Assembly: GCA_033439685.1 (NCBI GenBank)
Contig: JAUEDM010000002.1
Coordinates: forward strand, 6,262,001-6,326,000
Direction: 5' to 3'
Length of the DNA: 64,000 bases
Source: Apodospora peruviana
Lineage: Eukaryota; Ascomycota; Sordariomycetes; Sordariales; Lasiosphaeriaceae
A program made the translations under genes and the position numbers. Shown piece after piece: positions 19,838 to 31,628 of the stretch; the stretch's first letter is position 1, and the number at the start of each line of letters is the position of its first letter. Below the pieces are notes generated by a model. The model made no database searches and was not told where the DNA came from. It saw only the letters and a program-made list of their open reading frames with translations.

Positions 19838-22373
19838 ATGGACCCGCTGTCCATCACCAGCGCGGCCTTTGACCTTGCAATGGGCATCGCCAAGGCCTCG
19901 ATCGCCATCCTCGGCTTCTCCCGCGACGTCCGGGATGCATCGAACGACCTCGATGCCATCTCTGCCGAACTTGAAGCCCTCACGACGATCCTTGATTCGC
20001 TCGGGCACGGAAACTCCCGAGCAACGTCAGCATCAATCCCCGACGAGCTAGTAGTTCGAGTCAACGATGCTTTGGACGGCTGTAGCACCGTCGTCGAACA
20101 GATAGAGGAGAACATGAAGAAATACAAACGGAACAAGGTGTTTTCCAAAACTAGCTGGGCCGTGTTTGGTCGGGACGATACCCAAAGGTTGCGAACAAGC
20201 CTGGCGGCGTATAGGATGGCACTGAGCCTCGGGGTACACGCCATATCCGGGTAAGACAGTTTGACGATCTGATGTCATTGGGATGAAAACTTCGCTAACA
20301 GTTGTGTGGTACAAGGACGCCAGGCTTTGCTGTTAAAGAAGATACGACCGTCATTCCAGACTCCGTCGCCACGATCAAGCTGGATACAGATGATATCTTC
20401 GCTCACGTCAACGATATACACCTGAGTGGAGGAGCCCGCGGAAACAGGAAGGTAGAGGATTGCATTAGCGACATGGCTGTTCTCAGTTCTTTTGCTGAGA
20501 CGACACACCTAGCGACCATCACCGACACCATCGATATGGGCGTCGACAACCAGACCGGTACTTCGGTGGAGCGAGGCAATTCTCCCGAAAGACAACCCAG
20601 GACAACCAAAGGTCCCAGCCACCACAATGCCACCATTGTGGAATCTGAAGAGAACGATAATGGTAGAGGGTCGCCGCACTCGTTTCATTGCGCAGATTCG
20701 AAGTTTTCAAATACCGATAACGCCGCCCTGGGTAATAAACTTGGGGGGCCGGATCGCCCAGAATCATCATCATCGACGACGACCGGTGCGACGGATATGC
20801 AACAACCAAAAGAGCCAGGAACCAGACCTGAGTTGCCTGAGCGAGCTGACGCGGTGACGGAAGTCGCAACCCGCCACCCTCCACGGCTGGAGGATTCACA
20901 CCCGGCGGCTCCTCAGCCAGACGAGACAGTAATCTTCAGTGCCGGGTTAAGAAGCTGTGATTTCTTCCCCAATTTCGAAGCGATCTACAACGCAGAACCG
21001 TACAGTGAAAATAACTGTAAGGTGTTTTGGATTGAGTCCAATCCCAACAATGGTTCACGGCTCGTAATTACCTCACAGTCAAACGAAACGCTTGTGAACT
21101 ATCATTTCTTACCGGGGAGACCGATTTTCGTCCAACAAAGTGCATACCCTAATGAGTTCAGTGCTGAATACGCGCTTTTTATAGACATGAGCGAGGAAGC
21201 GTACGGAATAACCTTGTTAGTGCCAGGAACCACGGTTCTCCTGTTCGAGGACGCGGATGCAAGAATCAATTTCTACTGGGCAGTGACCGGCATGTTCGCA
21301 CAGGATTTGGATAAAAATCTTTCGATCATCCGCTTAGGACATTACGATATCACCACTACTCGCTCGTCGGAGTCGCTGAGCAGCATCGCCCTGGATCTTG
21401 CGGGACAGAAAGTCTGGTCTCATGTCTGGGTACTACACTGGACGCCACCAGTCAGGACTGGCGCCAGTTCCTCCGGCGAAAGCAATACCTCGACCGTGCC
21501 CAAGATGGGGCTTCGTATCATGGTAGATGCCGCAAGGAGAGTATATCTTGTGGACAGACTCAATTCGGCAGCGCCTCATCTTCATTTTCGCCTCCATGTC
21601 GATGCTGGGCAATCTCTAAAACACATGCTTGAACATTGGCTTCCTCCATCCGCCAAAACCACAACCCTGCTGGCGCCGGTGGGTTATTCACGCACTCACG
21701 AAGCTATTACGGGCGCGCTCAACTTCCTCAGCTCAGAGCCCACGATCCGAAAATTCGAGTTTACCAGCGCACTGGAACTGCATAGATTCCAACTTGAACT
21801 CACTGGATTCGAGGTACTCTTTGACGCATTTGCATGTGACATGACTATTCTCACCCCAATAAAGAAGCTGAGGAAATACTGGCCTAATGCTCGTGTCCAA
21901 GTGGTGCGCCGTGACGGGTTTGGCTGGCTGTTGGCTTTCCCGGAATTTCCGGAAACAAACTTCACCGGGCGTACACCACTCCAGGTTCGGATGGCTGGCT
22001 TGAAGTTCTTTGTCCTAGAAGACATAGACCGTGTCAACAATAGCACCTCTAAGCTTCCTCCGGCAACGATAAACCTCTCAAGAACGAACGGCGACCACTT
22101 CCTCTCGCCACTGAGGAGTACTGCCCTCCGAGAAGATTCTCCCGGGTTTGTCTGTCTAGAACGGGACCCCAACGAGGGAGGTGCGAAGCAGTTCAACATC
22201 AATGTCAAGAAGCAATTAGGTAATGATTCCCACATCGTCATCCACTGTGACATGTGTTCCTATCGGTGCAGGTAACTGACTCTTTCGTCCTTGGAGACTT
22301 CGATGAACTCCTTCGAGTCGCCGCTACATTCAAAGGAACTAGCGTTACCAAGGGAACTGCTTCTGCAGTATAG
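19838..22373 (+). CDS. Protein with AzaL_N/STAND-like N-terminal domain, unknown C-terminus
   Basis: Exon 1 (19838-20250) encodes a fungal N-terminal helical domain of the type placed before NACHT/ankyrin or other effectors: MDPLSITSAAFDLAMGIAKA, a coiled segment (DLDAISAELEALTTILDSL), and GVHAIS. Exon 2 starts at 20316 after a GTAAGA intron and reads TPGFAVKEDT, then a low-complexity Ser/Thr/Glu-rich linker and a beta-rich region of about 400 aa with no motif I recognise (no P-loop, ankyrin or HET motif). The long frame stops at 22275. The sequence from 22272, just after a GCAG, stays open for 33 codons (VTDSFVLGDFDELLRV...) to TAG 22373, and a GTCAAG donor at about 22207 would join in frame, so a third exon is likely and I used 22373 as the end; 22275 is the alternative. 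Total about 770-780 aa. Role unknown. Confidence 0.7.
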
Positions 22374-23145
22374 GGCTGACTGCATCCCGAGCATGACCGT
22401 CGGTACAACCTACCTACGTTCGGAACTCGTCCCAGCGGTTCTGCATAGCGTTTGGGATGCCTGATAATGGATGGATTTCTGTCGACACTCTTGGGGACAG
22501 TATAGGCAGATGCTCTCGATATACTTCATTCGAGTCTTAGGCTATATGGTTAGCAATAGCTAAGGGTCTTACCTACCATTTCCGCACTCGCAAACACCGT
22601 AGCTGACTGGATACAGCAGTGAGTTTCCTGGCTGTTTGCTATGTCAGTAACGGAGAGACAGTTCCGCGGGACGGAGCAAGGGTGGAATATAAAGGGAAGC
22701 AGCCGCTGGCCGCCTGACGCGCTTCAAGGTCGACGATATCTAAGATCTGCGGTCGGTGCAGCGGAGACGACTCCGGCCATGAGAGCGGTGTCAAAGATGG
22801 CTGGGAGCTTCAGCTTGGGGGCGAGACTGAGTAAATACGGTCTCGGTGTGTTGATGAGCTAGCTGAAAGCTGGTGTCGAGCCCATCGTCAAACAACACCC
22901 GACACCGGGATGACCTCCTTATTTATGCATCTCGTTGCACATACATCTGTCCACAGGCCATGGCCATTTCGAGCCAAAATTAAATGTCAAAAAGGGGTGA
23001 GAAATCAGTCCTGTAGTTACTGGTGCTAAATAGGCTGATGGTATTGTGAAAGTGTGGTAATTAGATACGCGGTTGATAAATTATACACGCACCCTCTTGC
23101 CCTTATTTAATATAATACCGCACCATCGACAGACCAGCCCTCGCT
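22374..23145. other. Intergenic spacer
   Basis: No gene recognised. The last part (about 22960-23130) is A/T-rich and carries several ATTA/TAAT words. It separates the 3' ends of two convergent genes. Confidence 0.5.
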
Positions 23146-25373
23146 TTAAGTCAACCCTTCTAACCTAAGCTTCGTCCACAATGCCTGCAGTGTGGAGATA
23201 TCCTCATCTGCCATGGCCTGCGCCACCTCCTCGGGCGTGAGCAGCCCTTTCCACCTCGGAAAAGTAAGATTCAACCTCGGGAAAGTCCCAAAACTCCTGA
23301 TCGGCGGCCAGAGGCCCAAGTCGGTCATCCTGGTCCGCTCCCAAAAAAAGATTCCAAATCTCCGATACGGTTCAGTCGGCAACCGTCGCAACTGCGTCTC
23401 CGTCTTTGGGGCTCTGGCCGACTGCTTCAGATACACCCAACCGGGTGGCGCGTCCACAAGCTGGCCGCCCGAACGACGCTGCTCCCCCCCCCCCCCCCCC
23501 CCCAAGGGCAAGGGTGCTGCTGCTGTTGCAGGATGGCCGCGGCGACCTCCTTGTCCAGGTCTGGAAGCCGATACAACGCCGCCGCCGCCACCGCCACGGG
23601 AAAACCCACGGATGACGACGACGGTCGTCCCGGCACGGTTCCGGAAGAAGAACCGGCAACAACACGACCGTGGGGTATAATATCTGATGCCCTGGCCGTG
23701 GCCGCCGCCGCCCTGATCTCGTCGTTGATAAATTCCACCGCGGCCATAGCCTGCTCACGCGCCCACGCCTGGAAGAAGTTGACGATGGAAGCGCACTCAA
23801 GTGCGCTTAGGTCCTGAGCAGACCATGACTTCAGCCGCCCCTTGAGCCGTCCGACCTTGAGCTCAAAGAAAAACTGCACCTGCTAAAAAGACAGGACAGC
23901 CCGCTGCTCTTCGATCCAGGACGGCGGCGGCGGATCCGGTTTTTGGTTGTTATTGTCCCGTAGTAGTGGTAGTATCCTGCGGCACCTCTGCAGGCAGCGC
24001 TCGAGATGCAGGTGGGCGAATACGTGTATTTTGTGTGCCAGATAGAGGAACTTTCGCAGCAGCAGGGCAGGCGGCGGCGGCGGCTCCTCTGCCGCCGCCG
24101 CCGCCGTGCCGATAATCATATCTTCCCATCTTCGTGCCCGAAATCCGCCGGCTGAAATGTAACCGTCCGTTGGCAGAGGAGCAGCAGGCGTCATGCTGAT
24201 GATGTCTTCATGTTCCCATCTTTGATCATCAAATCTGCCGCCGGTTCGGATGTAGACCACCATCCGCATCACCCGGCGGACGGGACCGGGAACGACGGAT
24301 CGGAGCACCGTCTCGACGATCTCTGCTGCGTGGTTGTCGAAGACGGACGCGAGTCTGGTGGACGTGTTGATGAAACTGTAGAGGGCGGACAGGTCGGTGC
24401 AGGTCTTTAGGATTTGCAGGAGGACTTCGGTAGGTAGATCACTGCGAAATTCCAACCAGGCATCAATAGCATCTGTAAACCCAAGTTCAGCCAGTTGTCG
24501 AGCAACCAGGCGACGCCAATCCGATCGCCCAGATTCCTCCCCGGTCGGAAAATCCATCCCAGCCGACAAGTTGAACTTGGTCTTGACCCATTCTCTTGGA
24601 ACGTAGCCGGCCAGTTCCCAGTCAATGGTGCCTATCGAGCGCTTAACGGGGTCGACGAGTATATTCCCGGGGCCCAAGTCGTAGTGGTAGAACACGAAGG
24701 ACGAAATATCCATGGACATTTGGCGGCAGTTCTGGAGAAGTTGTTGACCATCAAGCCTGTCAGGGGAGTTGCCTTTGGACAAGTACACCTCCAATAACTG
24801 CTGACGGTCGACTCCGCAAATGGCATCATTTGTCCATTCTGCCAAATTCCAACAGATCTCGGCCACGCGGCGGACGTAATACCGGCGCGTAACCTCATCC
24901 ATTCCGGGTCATGCTTCCGAAAGGGTCTGGCCAGGCACTTGGGTGACAACGAGGTAATATCGCCCATCGAACTCGTCATGGTAGAGCACTCGAGGGAAAT
25001 CGAAAGTCGAGCGGGCATTTCGTTTTGAGAAACTCGAGAGTAACATGTTCCCTGGTCGCATCCGGCCACCGGATTTCATGAACTTTGATGAAGGCTTCAC
25101 CTGCGCGCCAAACAGCTGACTGGTCTCCGGCTGCGTGGACCCTTGGAAGCTCAGCGGCCGAGTTTTACAGAAGTGGTCGTCGGAACTTGGGAAGAGGGTC
25201 AGGCGCATTGGAAAGTACCAAAAAACCCCTCCTTTGCCGTCGCTCCATGCTGGCTGATGATCTGAAGGCGGTGACTCGGACTGCCGGGAGAGCAGCAGCT
25301 TTCCCGCAATTAACCAGGAATCGGCATCGACCTCTTGCATCGAATCGTTAATATGAATCGTGTCAATTGGCAT
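23146..25373 (-). pseudogene. Aminoglycoside-phosphotransferase-like kinase fused to an F-box-like protein, broken
   Basis: From ATG 25373 the minus strand encodes an APH-type kinase. A frame change near 25010 is followed by DFPRVLYHDEFDGRYYLVV and PGQTLSEA, where TGA (24911-24909) replaces an expected Trp; the frame continues with PGMDEVTRRYYVRRVAEIC. The catalytic loop HYDLGPGNIL and metal-binding IDWE are intact. The typical kinase end (LAELGFTDAIDAWLEFRS) runs directly, without stop or intron, into an F-box-like start (LPTEVLLQILKTCTDL) and helical region. A second in-frame stop, TAG 23885-23883, again falls at a likely Trp, followed by QVQFFFELKVGRLKGRL in the same frame. A C20 tract (23484-23503) shifts the frame before the C-terminal piece (LPTEPYRRFGIFFWERTRM). 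Because the frame is open across the kinase/F-box joint, the fusion predates or is independent of the stops. Confidence 0.78.
23484..23503. repeat. C20 homopolymer inside the APH/F-box relic
   Basis: Twenty consecutive C (a poly-G run on the coding strand). It is an expected site of slippage in the cell and of miscounting in sequencing, so the frame change here is less certain than the two stop codons. Confidence 0.9.
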
Positions 25374-26439
25374 TTTGACAAGAACAAATACCAGGGATTG
25401 GAAGGCGGAACAGCGAGCTTTTTGAAGTGAGGGAGAGAATTTGCATATAAATAACCATGAGCTGTGTGACCACGAACGGTCGAATGACGAACGTCGGGCG
25501 AGTGCTGGGGACGCACAAGCGCTAGGGTACCCGCCTCGCGGCTCTTCGTGGCCAAGACTTGGCGCGAGGTTGCGAGAACCGGTGTAAGCCACCCTGTGGC
25601 GCAGTACACTAACTACTGTATAAAGCCGATTTTTGGCGGGTCGCTTCTTTCGGACCGATCATCATCTTTACATACCATAAATCCATCATTTTGGTCTGCC
25701 ATCTTTTCACTGGGTCTCGAAGAGAGTTGGGCCTAAACCCTAAATTCCTGGCCCCCAACTACGTGAGTATTGTGGCCCCGTTGGCGTCGTTACATCTTGT
25801 CGCGTTCGCGATCGGTCAACGGGCATAGGGAGGCGTATATGAAGACTAGTTCGGCTCCAAGAACCACCACCAAGATTAATTACCCCATACTCAATTTGAT
25901 TACTCGGCATCCCTGTAACAGCCAACGGGAATACGAATACTAGACCCCGAGTTCTCATAGTATTCCGGGGTTGAACGATTCGATCCATGAACCAATAGCG
26001 GATGAGGACACTTGAGGGGTGAATTCGCTCGAAACGCAAGTTCTGAAGATACAATGGTCTCTAAGAATCAAAACGACAGCTCAAGAAAAGCTGTTGTTGC
26101 ACTTTTCCAGTGAGCGGCTTGAAGTCCAGATCTCGTGATTCCGTCTAATAAGTTCTCCGCGGTCCGCAGGGTTGACCTGTCCCTGACCGAGGTTCATGAC
26201 TGAAGTTGACAGGTTAAATCTGAATTTGAACAGAGTAATATACATCATGTTCTCGAAATGGACTCTCGTCGTGGCTAGAAGTGCTCATCTCACAAGAATC
26301 GGCCCGTTTGTTCCAGTGCCCCGAAGTGGTTTAATAAAGATGAAGCGAAGCCTTGAGAATATGGGAATCTCAACTAGAGGGAGGACAAAAACAACAAGAA
26401 CCTCGCTCGCCTCACTCTAACATGCCAGTCGTCAACCGG
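25374..26439. other. Intergenic spacer
   Basis: No gene recognised. The minus-strand frame upstream of 25373 stays open to 25592 but lacks conserved character and is more likely 5' leader. Confidence 0.5.
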
Positions 26440-28131
26440 CTACGACACTGGCGCCCCTCCGAGCTTGAACGCCCCAGGCAGTAGCGTCTGAAACACACCC
26501 TCAGGATCATACTTTTTCGCCGTAGCAACCAGCCTCGCCTTCTCAGCCGCGCCATAACTCGCCAGCACATCCTGGAACTCCCCGGCGTAATTCATATACC
26601 GAAAATCCCTCGCCCAGCCACGTGCGTCCCCGTACTCCGTACTCCTCTCCGCAATGTTGCGCGCCGCCCGATGAACACGGTTATCATCTACGGCGTTGGC
26701 CCAGCCCAACACAACATTCAGCAGGAACAGCGGCCCGTCTTCAGGACCGACGCCAAGGGCGTTCCCGCCACGTTGCGTAGAAGCAGCTAGCTGCCCGGAA
26801 GAGATGACCTGGAACACGCAGGTGGCCTCGAGGCCTGATACGCCAGCGGCAACCAGCTGGTCCATCTCGTCGAAGCAGATGTCCTTGGCGGCCGTCATGA
26901 TGTCGACGTTGAGCGCGAACGTGGCTGTTCCGCGCGCCCGCCGTTTCGGCGTCGAGCTGTCGCCGCCGCCTAGTCCGCCGCCGTTGCCCAGCTCGGCCGA
27001 GAGGTTACTCAACGTGCGCAGGCGCGTGGTGTCTGCCAATGCCGGGATGGCGAGGAACTCGCTCATGGCGGCTGGAGGGTTAGGTTGCTGTTGGTTTTGT
27101 CCGGCAGCGTGCGAGAGGATGGCGATGCCGATTTTCCCCGGCAGCCCCGGAAATACACCGAAATTGACGATCTGGGCGACGCCTGGGTCTGTGTCGGCTC
27201 CGGTGGTGCCCAGGTTGTAGGCGGCGTTTATGATGGTGGATGCTTGCTCGCTGGCATTGACGACGTGGAAACCTCCCCACATTCTACCGCCGTCCGGCAG
27301 GGGGAAGGCATCCATGTTGACTTTGGTGACGATGGCGAAATTGTTGCCTCCGCCGCGGAGGGCCCAGTGCAGGTCGGACAGCGAGGAGGAGGTGTTGTCG
27401 ACCTGGACGACGGTGGCGTTTGCCAACACGACCTCGTAGCTGCGGATGTTGTCGCATGTCCAGCCGCGCGTGTTGGCGAAGAAGGACACACCGCCACCGA
27501 GCGAAAGCCCGCCCACGCCTACCGTTGGATAGCGGCCGCCGGGGACGGCCAGACCGTGTTTCTCCAGCGCTTGATAAACCGTTAGCCAGGTGTTGCCCAC
27601 GCCCACGCTGACAGTGCGATTATCTGGTGAGACGTCGATGGCGCTGAGCTTTTCTAGGGATACGGTGATGCCGTCGACGATGCTGGACACTCCGGCAAAT
27701 GCACCGTGGCCCCCACTGCGGATGGCGAAAGGGCAGTGGGTGCGGCGTACGATGTCCACCAATGCTGCCACTTGGTCGGCGTTGCTGGGCTTAAAGACAC
27801 ATTGCGGAGACGTCTGCTGTTGTTGCTGGGCCCAGTAAGCCCCGTTGGTGAAGTTGCTGTAGGCCGGTGTGTCCTTGGTTAGAACTTGATCCGGGAAAGT
27901 CTGGGCAAGTTCTGTACACTGATATCCGATTGTCAGTTTTCTCTTGTTCTCAACAGCAGGCTACTTTCAATGAGGGGGCGTTTAACTCACGGCCGGGATG
28001 CAGCCTTCGCTTCCGTTCTGCTGACGCTGACTTATATGCTCGACAGTGTCACCGGACGGCGGCGTTGCCGCAAGGGCGAGACCGAGAAGACCGAAGCCAC
28101 CAAAAGCAAAAGAGTGCAGTACAGACTTCAT
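26440..28131 (-). CDS. Secreted berberine-bridge-type FAD-linked oxidase
   Basis: Two exons (28131-27991 and 27918-26440; GTGAGT/CAG intron in phase 0) give 539 aa. Residues 1-21 form a signal peptide. The PCMH-type FAD-binding domain has IRSGGHGAFAG with the 8-alpha-histidyl attachment His at 118, and RGWTCDN with Cys at about 202 in the position of the 6-S-cysteinyl link, so bicovalent FAD is likely. WALRGGGNNFAIVT follows, and the C-terminal BBE motif appears as FRYMNYAG. Family members oxidise sugars, alkaloids or biosynthetic intermediates with O2, releasing H2O2. The neighbouring genes up to 37.5 kb encode two more secreted flavoproteins and a membrane protein, so a shared substrate pathway is possible. 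A TATA-like ATAAAAAGG lies upstream near 28208-28216 on the minus strand. Confidence 0.92.
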
Positions 28132-29243
28132 GGTGTCACGGCACTACTCAAACAATCGCTGGAGATGCTGAAGTACCGATTGACAAAAAATTGCCGACAG
28201 ACATGCTTACCTTTTTATCCAGCCATGTTCAACTTGTCAGGTAGTAGGTAGGCACAGTGCTTTTCAACAGGCGGATTCCATCGGCCATCCCAAAGCCTCG
28301 GATTCATCCCATGTCCAAAGTGCAAACGACGCATGACGCATAAACCGGCCGCAGCCTTTTTGCGAGCGTGGCAGATTGGTATCAACGGGATGAACCACCC
28401 GTGACCTTTGTTTTCTCGTTCGGATTTCGGGTCGGCGGCTGGGGCGTGGGCTTGTAAGCCGAGGTCGGTGGTAACTATCCCTGTGATTACCTTCTTGGAA
28501 ACGAGATGATTGAATCTACCCCTTGGTCTGCCGGCTGGCGTCGGTATCCAATTAGAAATCTTACCAGGCAGTTAACTGGTAGAGATGGTCACTGTATATT
28601 TCGACTGGGGACAGGAGTCATGATCACAACGATGAGCCAGGACCCTTGTACATGTTCTGTGTAGATCACTCGAGGGCCGTGTTACCCGAAGCAACTACTC
28701 CCTCTTAGTTAGTCGTTGGTTCCTGCGTAAAGTTCAGCACTCCTATTAGGAGTTCAGATGTTGAAAACTTTAAACCTCGGAGCGCCGCAGTGCCAAGTTT
28801 GCTTACCGGCCATATTGAAACATACTTCAAGTTCACTGTCTGGTTCTAGTTTCCCGCTAGATTAATCCCTCTGTCTCGATGTCCTGCGCTTCCCAGGGGA
28901 GCTTACCCAGTTGTTCATCATAAGAACCTCAACTCATCGGATTTCTCTGTCCTTCAGAGCTTGATGATTACGAACCTTCCCAGAGTTGGGGACTAGCGGA
29001 GCAGTTGCCAGCAGGAGAGGGTGAATGGTAAAATACACGATAGATTTCAATAAAATACACACTCCACTGCACTTTAAAACGACAGCCAACTTCAGAAAGT
29101 TCAGATTCTGCCAAGACCTCATGTACACTTCTTTACAGTAAGTCCACCCTTTTTATTAACAGCCAATTAGAAAAGCTGCATCCCAACTTCAAAGTTGTAA
29201 AACGCAGCAACTTCGGAAATCTCAAATTCTCAACTCTCTCAAA

Positions 29244-29258
29244 CCCCCCCCCCCCCCC
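29244..29258. repeat. C15 homopolymer
   Basis: Fifteen consecutive C after CTCTCAAA, in non-coding DNA. Confidence 0.9.
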
Positions 29259-30013
29259 ACAGTTCGTCGAAGTACAAGAGCCGCAGCTCCACTAGCTGTA
29301 TGTTCTCTTTCCCCCAACCTCAAATCCTCAACTTTAGGAGGGTTCGGAACAATCAGGCTCTAATACAGTTCCTCTGGCATTGTCAGCCGCTCAGTCGCCC
29401 ACATGACTCGGACCACCTGTATCTGAATTCTGAAGTGTTCATCTCGACTGGAACCGGGATCGTTAACATTGAATTATCTTTCCTCGTCCAGCCTGGCTCA
29501 CTCAGCCAAGCTCATCTTGAAAGCGGCAGCAGCTCAGTTCTGAAAGAGGAGATGGAAACTCTCGTTGGTTTTATTCGGGTCATATTCCGAACAAGGTCTG
29601 TTATACGCGTATACGTTGAACAGCCCACACCTCCCTAATGGAGATATACGCACTGCACATCCTGTGGCACAGCAGATATTATCCGGGTCTTGGTGCCGAG
29701 AAGGTCTGCACTCCGCACTCGCACTTGCCAGTGGCAAGCGCGCAAATTGGAGGCACGAGGAAGACGGGCCCAATGGGACTGCCAAGCTGCGTAACCCCCT
29801 GCCAACCTCCTGCGTAAGGTAGTATTACAGTGGATCGAGACAAGCAGTTCCAGCTTTTCCATTCTTCTGGAAACATGTAGGATTCAGTTCCTTTGAACCC
29901 TTCCAATTTCAATTCCGGCCGTTTCTGTTCGCAACACAATTGAGACTCACTCGTCGTCAATCGGATTGAACCGTACTCCGATTCCGTTCCTAACCAACAT
30001 CGTGTGTGACAAC

Positions 30014-30014
<1 letters not shown>

Positions 30015-30053
<39 letters not shown>
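30015..30053. repeat. (CA)n microsatellite immediately upstream of start codon
   Basis: About eighteen CA units end 9 bp before ATG 30062, so the repeat is almost certainly in the 5' leader of the flavoprotein mRNA. Length changes here could affect start-codon context. Confidence 0.9.
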
Positions 30054-30054
<1 letters not shown>

Positions 30055-30061
30055 ATTGAGA

Positions 30062-31567
30062 ATGATCAAGAGATTCGCCGCCAGCGGCGGGCTTCTTCTG
30101 GCCATTACCTCGGTCGCGGCCGCCTCATCGCCCCTCCCTCTCGGCAGCAACGCGGCCCCTTTCGTTCTCAAAGACGTGGCCATCATCGGCGGCGGTGCGA
30201 GCGGCGCGTACGCCGCAGTCCGGTTAAAGGAGGACTTTAAGAAAAGCGTCATTCTCATCGAAAAGGAGAGCCGTCTGGTATGTATCACACACATACACAC
30301 ACCACTCAGTCATCAGTATTTCTAACGAAATGTACAGGGCGGCCATGTATCCACGTACGACGACCCCGTGTCAGGCAAGTCATACGACTTCGGCGTGCAG
30401 AACTGGAACGACTACGGCCCGGCGGCGGCCTTCTTCGCGCGCATGAACGTCTCCGTCGGCGCACCGGCTCGCACCCCCCTGGTTTCGAACTACGTCGACT
30501 TCACCACCGGCCTGGCGGTGAACTACTCCGCTCCAGCGAGCGCCGACCGCACCGCCGCGCTGGCAGCTTTCCTTGCCGCCATCTTGCCGTACGAGGACAT
30601 GTTGCTGCCGGGGTACTGGAATTTCCCCCGGCCCGACGCCATCCCGGCTGATCTCTTGCTTCCGTTTGGCGAGTTCGTTGCCAAGTATCATTTACAGGCG
30701 GCAGTCAACCAGGTCTTCGAGGTCACTGGCATGGGCGTCGGCGACATGATTAATACTCCGGCGCTGTACGTGATCCAGGCCTTTGGCGGGCCAATGATTC
30801 GCAACTTTTTGGGGCAAGCGGGCGCACTTGCGCCCACCTCGCGGAGAAACATCGAGATCTACGAGGCTGTTGCTAAGCGTCTTGGGGGTGATGTGCTTTA
30901 CAGCAGCACCGTCACCCAGGCGGTGCGTACCTCGGCGGGCGTGACTTTGTTAGTCAAGGATGCCAAAGGCAAGACTAAGCTCGTGGTGGCCAAGAAGCTG
31001 CTCATCGCCATTGAGCCGACTGCCGAAAATATGGAGCCCTTTGAGCTGGACAAGACCGAGAAGGAGGTGTTTGGCAAGTTCAAATACTCCAAGGTACATG
31101 CAGGCGTGGTGTCGCATCCGAGCTTGCCGGTCAACGTCTCGCTGGTCAACACTCCTGCCTCGGCAAGCCCGGCTAACTACCTCGAGCTGCCGAAACCGAA
31201 CTTTATTGTTAGGTTTGATTATCTCGGTTCGAATCTGTGGCGCGTGTTGATGGTTGGCGATGACAAGTTCGACCAGGCTGCCGCGCAGCAGCTGGTGAGG
31301 GATAATTTTCAGGATATGGTTGCTGCGGGCACGTTACCGCCGAGCCTGAACAGCGATGCGGTGGAGATCAAGGCGTGGGCGAATCATGGGGCTATGCACA
31401 TGCGGGTTTCCGTTGAGGAACTCAAGGCCGGGTTTGTCCAAAAGCAGTACGCGTTGCAGGGCAGGCGGTCAACTTGGTTCACTGGTGGCGCGTGGTCGGT
31501 GCAGTTTCAGTCCGTCCTTTGGGCGTTTGATGATATTTTGTTGCCCAAGATGCTGGCCACCAAATAA
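30062..31567 (+). CDS. Secreted FAD-dependent amine-oxidase-like flavoprotein (paralog 1)
   Basis: Exons 30062-30277 and 30338-31567 (GTATGT/CAG, phase 0) encode 481 aa. Residues 1-21 form a signal peptide. The Rossmann FAD site is DVAIIGGGASGAYAAVRL at 38-55 with the acidic ribose-binding Glu in VILIEKE; exon 2 begins exactly at GGHVSTY, the conserved RxGG/GGH-type motif after strand beta-2. Family relatives in fungi are commonly annotated as NAD(P)/FAD amine oxidoreductases or beta-cyclopiazonate dehydrogenase-like. A C-terminal FAD-contact region lies near WFTGGAWSVQFQSVLWAFDD. The paralog at 35959-37474 has the same length, the same motifs and an intron after the same codon (72). Substrate unknown. 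Confidence 0.9.
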
Positions 31568-31628
31568 GAAACCAAAAAGGCACGAACATATTATTCTCTA
31601 TAATAGATCGTATATACTATCATTCAGA

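Larger units (their letters stand above)
28132..30061. other. Long intergenic spacer between divergent flavoprotein genes
   Basis: No gene supported. The spacer separates the berberine-bridge-type oxidase (minus) from the first amine-oxidase-like gene (plus). It contains a C15 tract at 29244-29258 and a CA repeat at its end. Similar words such as ACTTCA/AACTTT and TTCAGAACT recur around 29080-29240, suggesting decayed duplications. Confidence 0.5.

Noticed and set aside
21696..22253. 185-codon minus-strand frame opposite the AzaL_N-type gene
   Set aside because: Low-complexity shadow of the plus-strand exon.
26696..27585. Long plus-strand open frames opposite the berberine-bridge-type oxidase
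   Set aside because: They mirror a GC-rich coding strand; the minus-strand protein has clear FAD motifs and a good intron.
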